Below, one piece after another: positions 7,023-7,766 of a stretch of DNA of 7,766 nt; position 1 is the first letter of the stretch, and each line of letters starts with the position of its first letter. The stretch is from Desulfosporosinus sp. Its GTDB lineage: Bacteria; Bacillota; Desulfitobacteriia; Desulfitobacteriales; Desulfitobacteriaceae. Where the stretch lies: assembly GCA_003132105.1 (NCBI GenBank), contig PKWS01000301.1:1-7766 (forward strand). The letters are read 5' to 3'. Under the pieces are notes generated by a model. The model was not told the origin of the DNA. It saw nothing but the letters and a program-made list of their open reading frames with translations, and searched no databases. Both the position numbers and the translations under genes were made by a program.

Positions 7023-7276
7023 TCTCGTAACATTTATCAGTTTTAATTAAAAATGCATTTTTTCTTTCCCCAAATTAAGTCATTAGACTTCTCAAGCTCT
7101 GGGATTTTAACAAATAACCCGCTATCACCTCCTTAAGAAAAAATGCCCGTCAGAATATTTTTATGAAGGATCTCAATGGCTCTCTCTTTTCAGGGATACG
7201 ATAATTTTTCGATTATTCAAGGTTCAAGTTCAAGCAACGAATTTCTGTATTTTTAACACTTCAGACTTCCTATCAT
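7023..7276 (-). other. Operon leader region with perfect Shine-Dalgarno lacking a clear gene
   Basis: No gene of normal size is seen here. If transcription starts near 7274 this becomes the operon's 5' leader. AAGGAGGTGAT on the - strand (7134 down to 7124) is an 11-nt perfect match to the 16S anti-Shine-Dalgarno, but the nearest in-frame option is a TTG 14 nt beyond GGAGG giving only 12 codons (7113-7075). Three TTCAAG hexamers lie at 7216-7221, 7223-7228 and 7229-7234 (+ strand). I see no riboswitch-like fold or attenuator with a T-tract, and no convincing sigma-A promoter. Confidence 0.4.
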
Positions 7277-7390
7277 TTACTCTATGCAAACTTCATGCCA
7301 AGCATCTATTGGCAGATTTTTCTGATTTTTATAACAATTAACATCTCTTTTCACCATCCACTGGTATTCCGTTGCACATTTCCAACACAT
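7277..7390 (-). CDS. Possible 37-aa Cys-containing small ORF, unrecognised
   Basis: The ATG at 7390 is preceded by AAGGGGGG with an 8-nt gap, and the frame reads through Cys-x2-Cys (MCWKCATEYQW), then VKRDVNCYKNQKN, to a TAA at 7277-7279. Four cysteines and one histidine could bind a metal, and the composition looks protein-like. The frame stays open upstream of the ATG for about 24 more codons. The C..C followed by R-D-V-N recalls the zinc knuckle end of IS605 OrfB/TnpB proteins, but the spacing is wrong, so I do not assign it. The sigma-54-like motif at 7285-7300 lies inside its last codons, so one of the two readings may be chance, or this is a decayed gene over which a promoter evolved. 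Confidence 0.3.
   Translation of the reverse strand: MCWKCATEYQWMVKRDVNCYKNQKNLPIDAWHEVCIE
7285..7300 (-). promoter_or_regulatory. Sigma-54 (-24/-12) promoter candidate for the beta-oxidation operon
   Basis: The - strand reads TGGCATGAAGTTTGCA against the RpoN consensus TGGCACG-N4-TTGCA, with one mismatch (T for C). The essential GG (7299-7298) and GC (7287-7286) are separated by exactly 10 nt. It points toward the operon, with a predicted start near 7274, about 275 nt before the hydratase ATG. Sigma-54 promoters need an AAA+ enhancer-binding activator; no such gene is in the window. A strict match of this kind is unlikely by chance in a window this size, but the site overlaps a small ORF. 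Confidence 0.6.
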
Positions 7391-7661
7391 TATTGCTTCC
7401 CCCCTTTGGCATTTGTTATCTTCTTGCTGCATTTTCGCAACATCATTATTTTCGTCTTAGGTGAATCCCCTGTCTTCTGTGCTTCTGGAATTTTAACATG
7501 TTCAAACTCCTTAAAATGCCCTGCAATACTGCAACGGTTTTTCAAATAACTGTTGCGTCCTGTCAGGATCTGTTTCGGGATTTTCTAATTGGTTAAAGTC
7601 CAGACTGAATTTACGCGAGATTTTTCGCTATTTCGCTAAAATATGTTTTTCCCGTTTGGGC
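7391..7661. other. Gene-poor region upstream of the promoter, possible decayed coding fragments
   Basis: No convincing gene is seen. On the - strand, short protein-like open stretches occur in different frames. One, about 7636-7523, contains SLDFNQLENPETDPDRTQQL. Another, about 7586-7386, contains FEHVKIPEAQKTGDSPKTK. A 17-codon ORF starts at an ATG at 7499 behind AAGGAG. The frame switching with stops suggests a decayed gene rather than an active one. This is also where enhancer sites for a sigma-54 activator would be expected. Confidence 0.3.
7531..7556. repeat. Imperfect inverted repeat, possible activator binding site
   Basis: GCAACGGTT (7531-7539) and AACTGTTGC (7548-7556) are reverse complements with one mismatch, separated by 8 nt. 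The centre lies about 245 bp upstream of the -24 element, a distance at which enhancer-binding proteins commonly act. Further GCAAC/GTTGC half-sites occur nearby (about 7371, 7436). Confidence 0.3.
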
Positions 7662-7689
7662 AAAAAAAAAGACCCCTTTCCCGGGATCT
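7662..7689 (-). terminator. Rho-independent terminator of the gene at the right edge
   Basis: On the - strand AGATCCC (7689-7683) pairs with GGGGTCT (7676-7670), seven pairs including one T-G, around a GGGAAA loop, followed directly by a run of T residues (7669-7662). This is a textbook intrinsic terminator for the gene ending at 7722, and it separates that gene from the beta-oxidation operon. Confidence 0.85.
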
Positions 7690-7721
7690 CGCATGGCTGC
7701 TTTGGTATCTATTTGCATCTG

Positions 7722-7766
7722 CTATTTATCAGAGGTAAGTTCTCTAACTTCAATCAGACCCAAACA
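7722..7766 (-). CDS. C-terminal end of an unidentified gene running in from the right
   Basis: Only one - strand frame is open at the window edge; it reads CLGLIEVRELTSDK and stops at TAG (7722-7724). The other two frames hit stops within the first few codons. An intrinsic terminator begins 32 nt downstream, which supports a true gene end. Fourteen residues are too few to name a family. Confidence 0.6.
   Translation of the reverse strand, partial: CLGLIEVRELTSDK

Noticed and set aside
7121..7137. Possible 3' end of a 16S rRNA gene on the + strand (ATCACCTCCTT)
   Set aside because: Only 11 nt match and the flanking sequence is not rRNA-like; it is better explained as a Shine-Dalgarno sequence on the - strand.
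7295..7549. 84-codon + strand ORF with many Phe/Ile/Leu residues
   Set aside because: No ribosome binding site, no recognisable family, and the opposite strand shows more protein-like composition; it is probably an antisense shadow.

Overview
The window looks like chromosome of an anaerobic, probably spore-forming Firmicute. A Peptococcaceae/clostridial relative is my inference from AT-rich DNA, strong AAGGAGG ribosome binding sites, a DUF3021 membrane protein, a Tyr/Pro-rich small protein and a clustered fatty-acid oxidation operon. No database search was possible, so the genus is not determined.

Left part (1-1000, mostly + strand): the end of a DUF3021-type four-helix membrane protein missing only its extreme N-terminus, a 46-residue Tyr-Pro repeat protein followed by a perfect 18-bp terminator hairpin, and a short decayed piece of what looks like an ABC-2 type permease.

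Main part (1029-6998, all - strand): six co-directional genes form a beta-oxidation operon. In transcription order they are enoyl-CoA hydratase (broken by a one-base frameshift), acyl-CoA dehydrogenase, an HSD17B10-type short-chain 3-hydroxyacyl-CoA dehydrogenase, an SCP-x-like thiolase, a DUF35 zinc-ribbon/OB-fold partner protein, and a family I CoA-transferase. Together they could activate a carboxylic acid by CoA transfer, oxidise it, hydrate it, oxidise it again and cleave it thiolytically. The HSD10-type dehydrogenase and SCP-x-type thiolase suggest a short or alpha-methyl-branched acyl-CoA, for example an isoleucine-derived 2-methylbutyryl-CoA route; this is inference. No electron-transfer flavoprotein genes lie in the window. 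A hairpin at 969-993 closes the operon.

Right part (7000-7766): a long gene-poor region upstream of the operon. It holds a near-consensus sigma-54 (-24/-12) promoter in the right orientation, a transcript leader of about 275 nt with an 11-nt perfect Shine-Dalgarno sequence that has no clear gene, an imperfect inverted repeat that could bind an activator, and a possible 37-residue Cys-rich ORF overlapping the promoter. At the edge are the last codons and terminator of another - strand gene.

Most notable are the frameshifted first gene of the operon, the sigma-54 promoter candidate, the acyl-CoA dehydrogenase with its catalytic base apparently at the LCAD/IVD position, and the thiolase-DUF35 pair. 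I found no clear evidence of an entirely new system.
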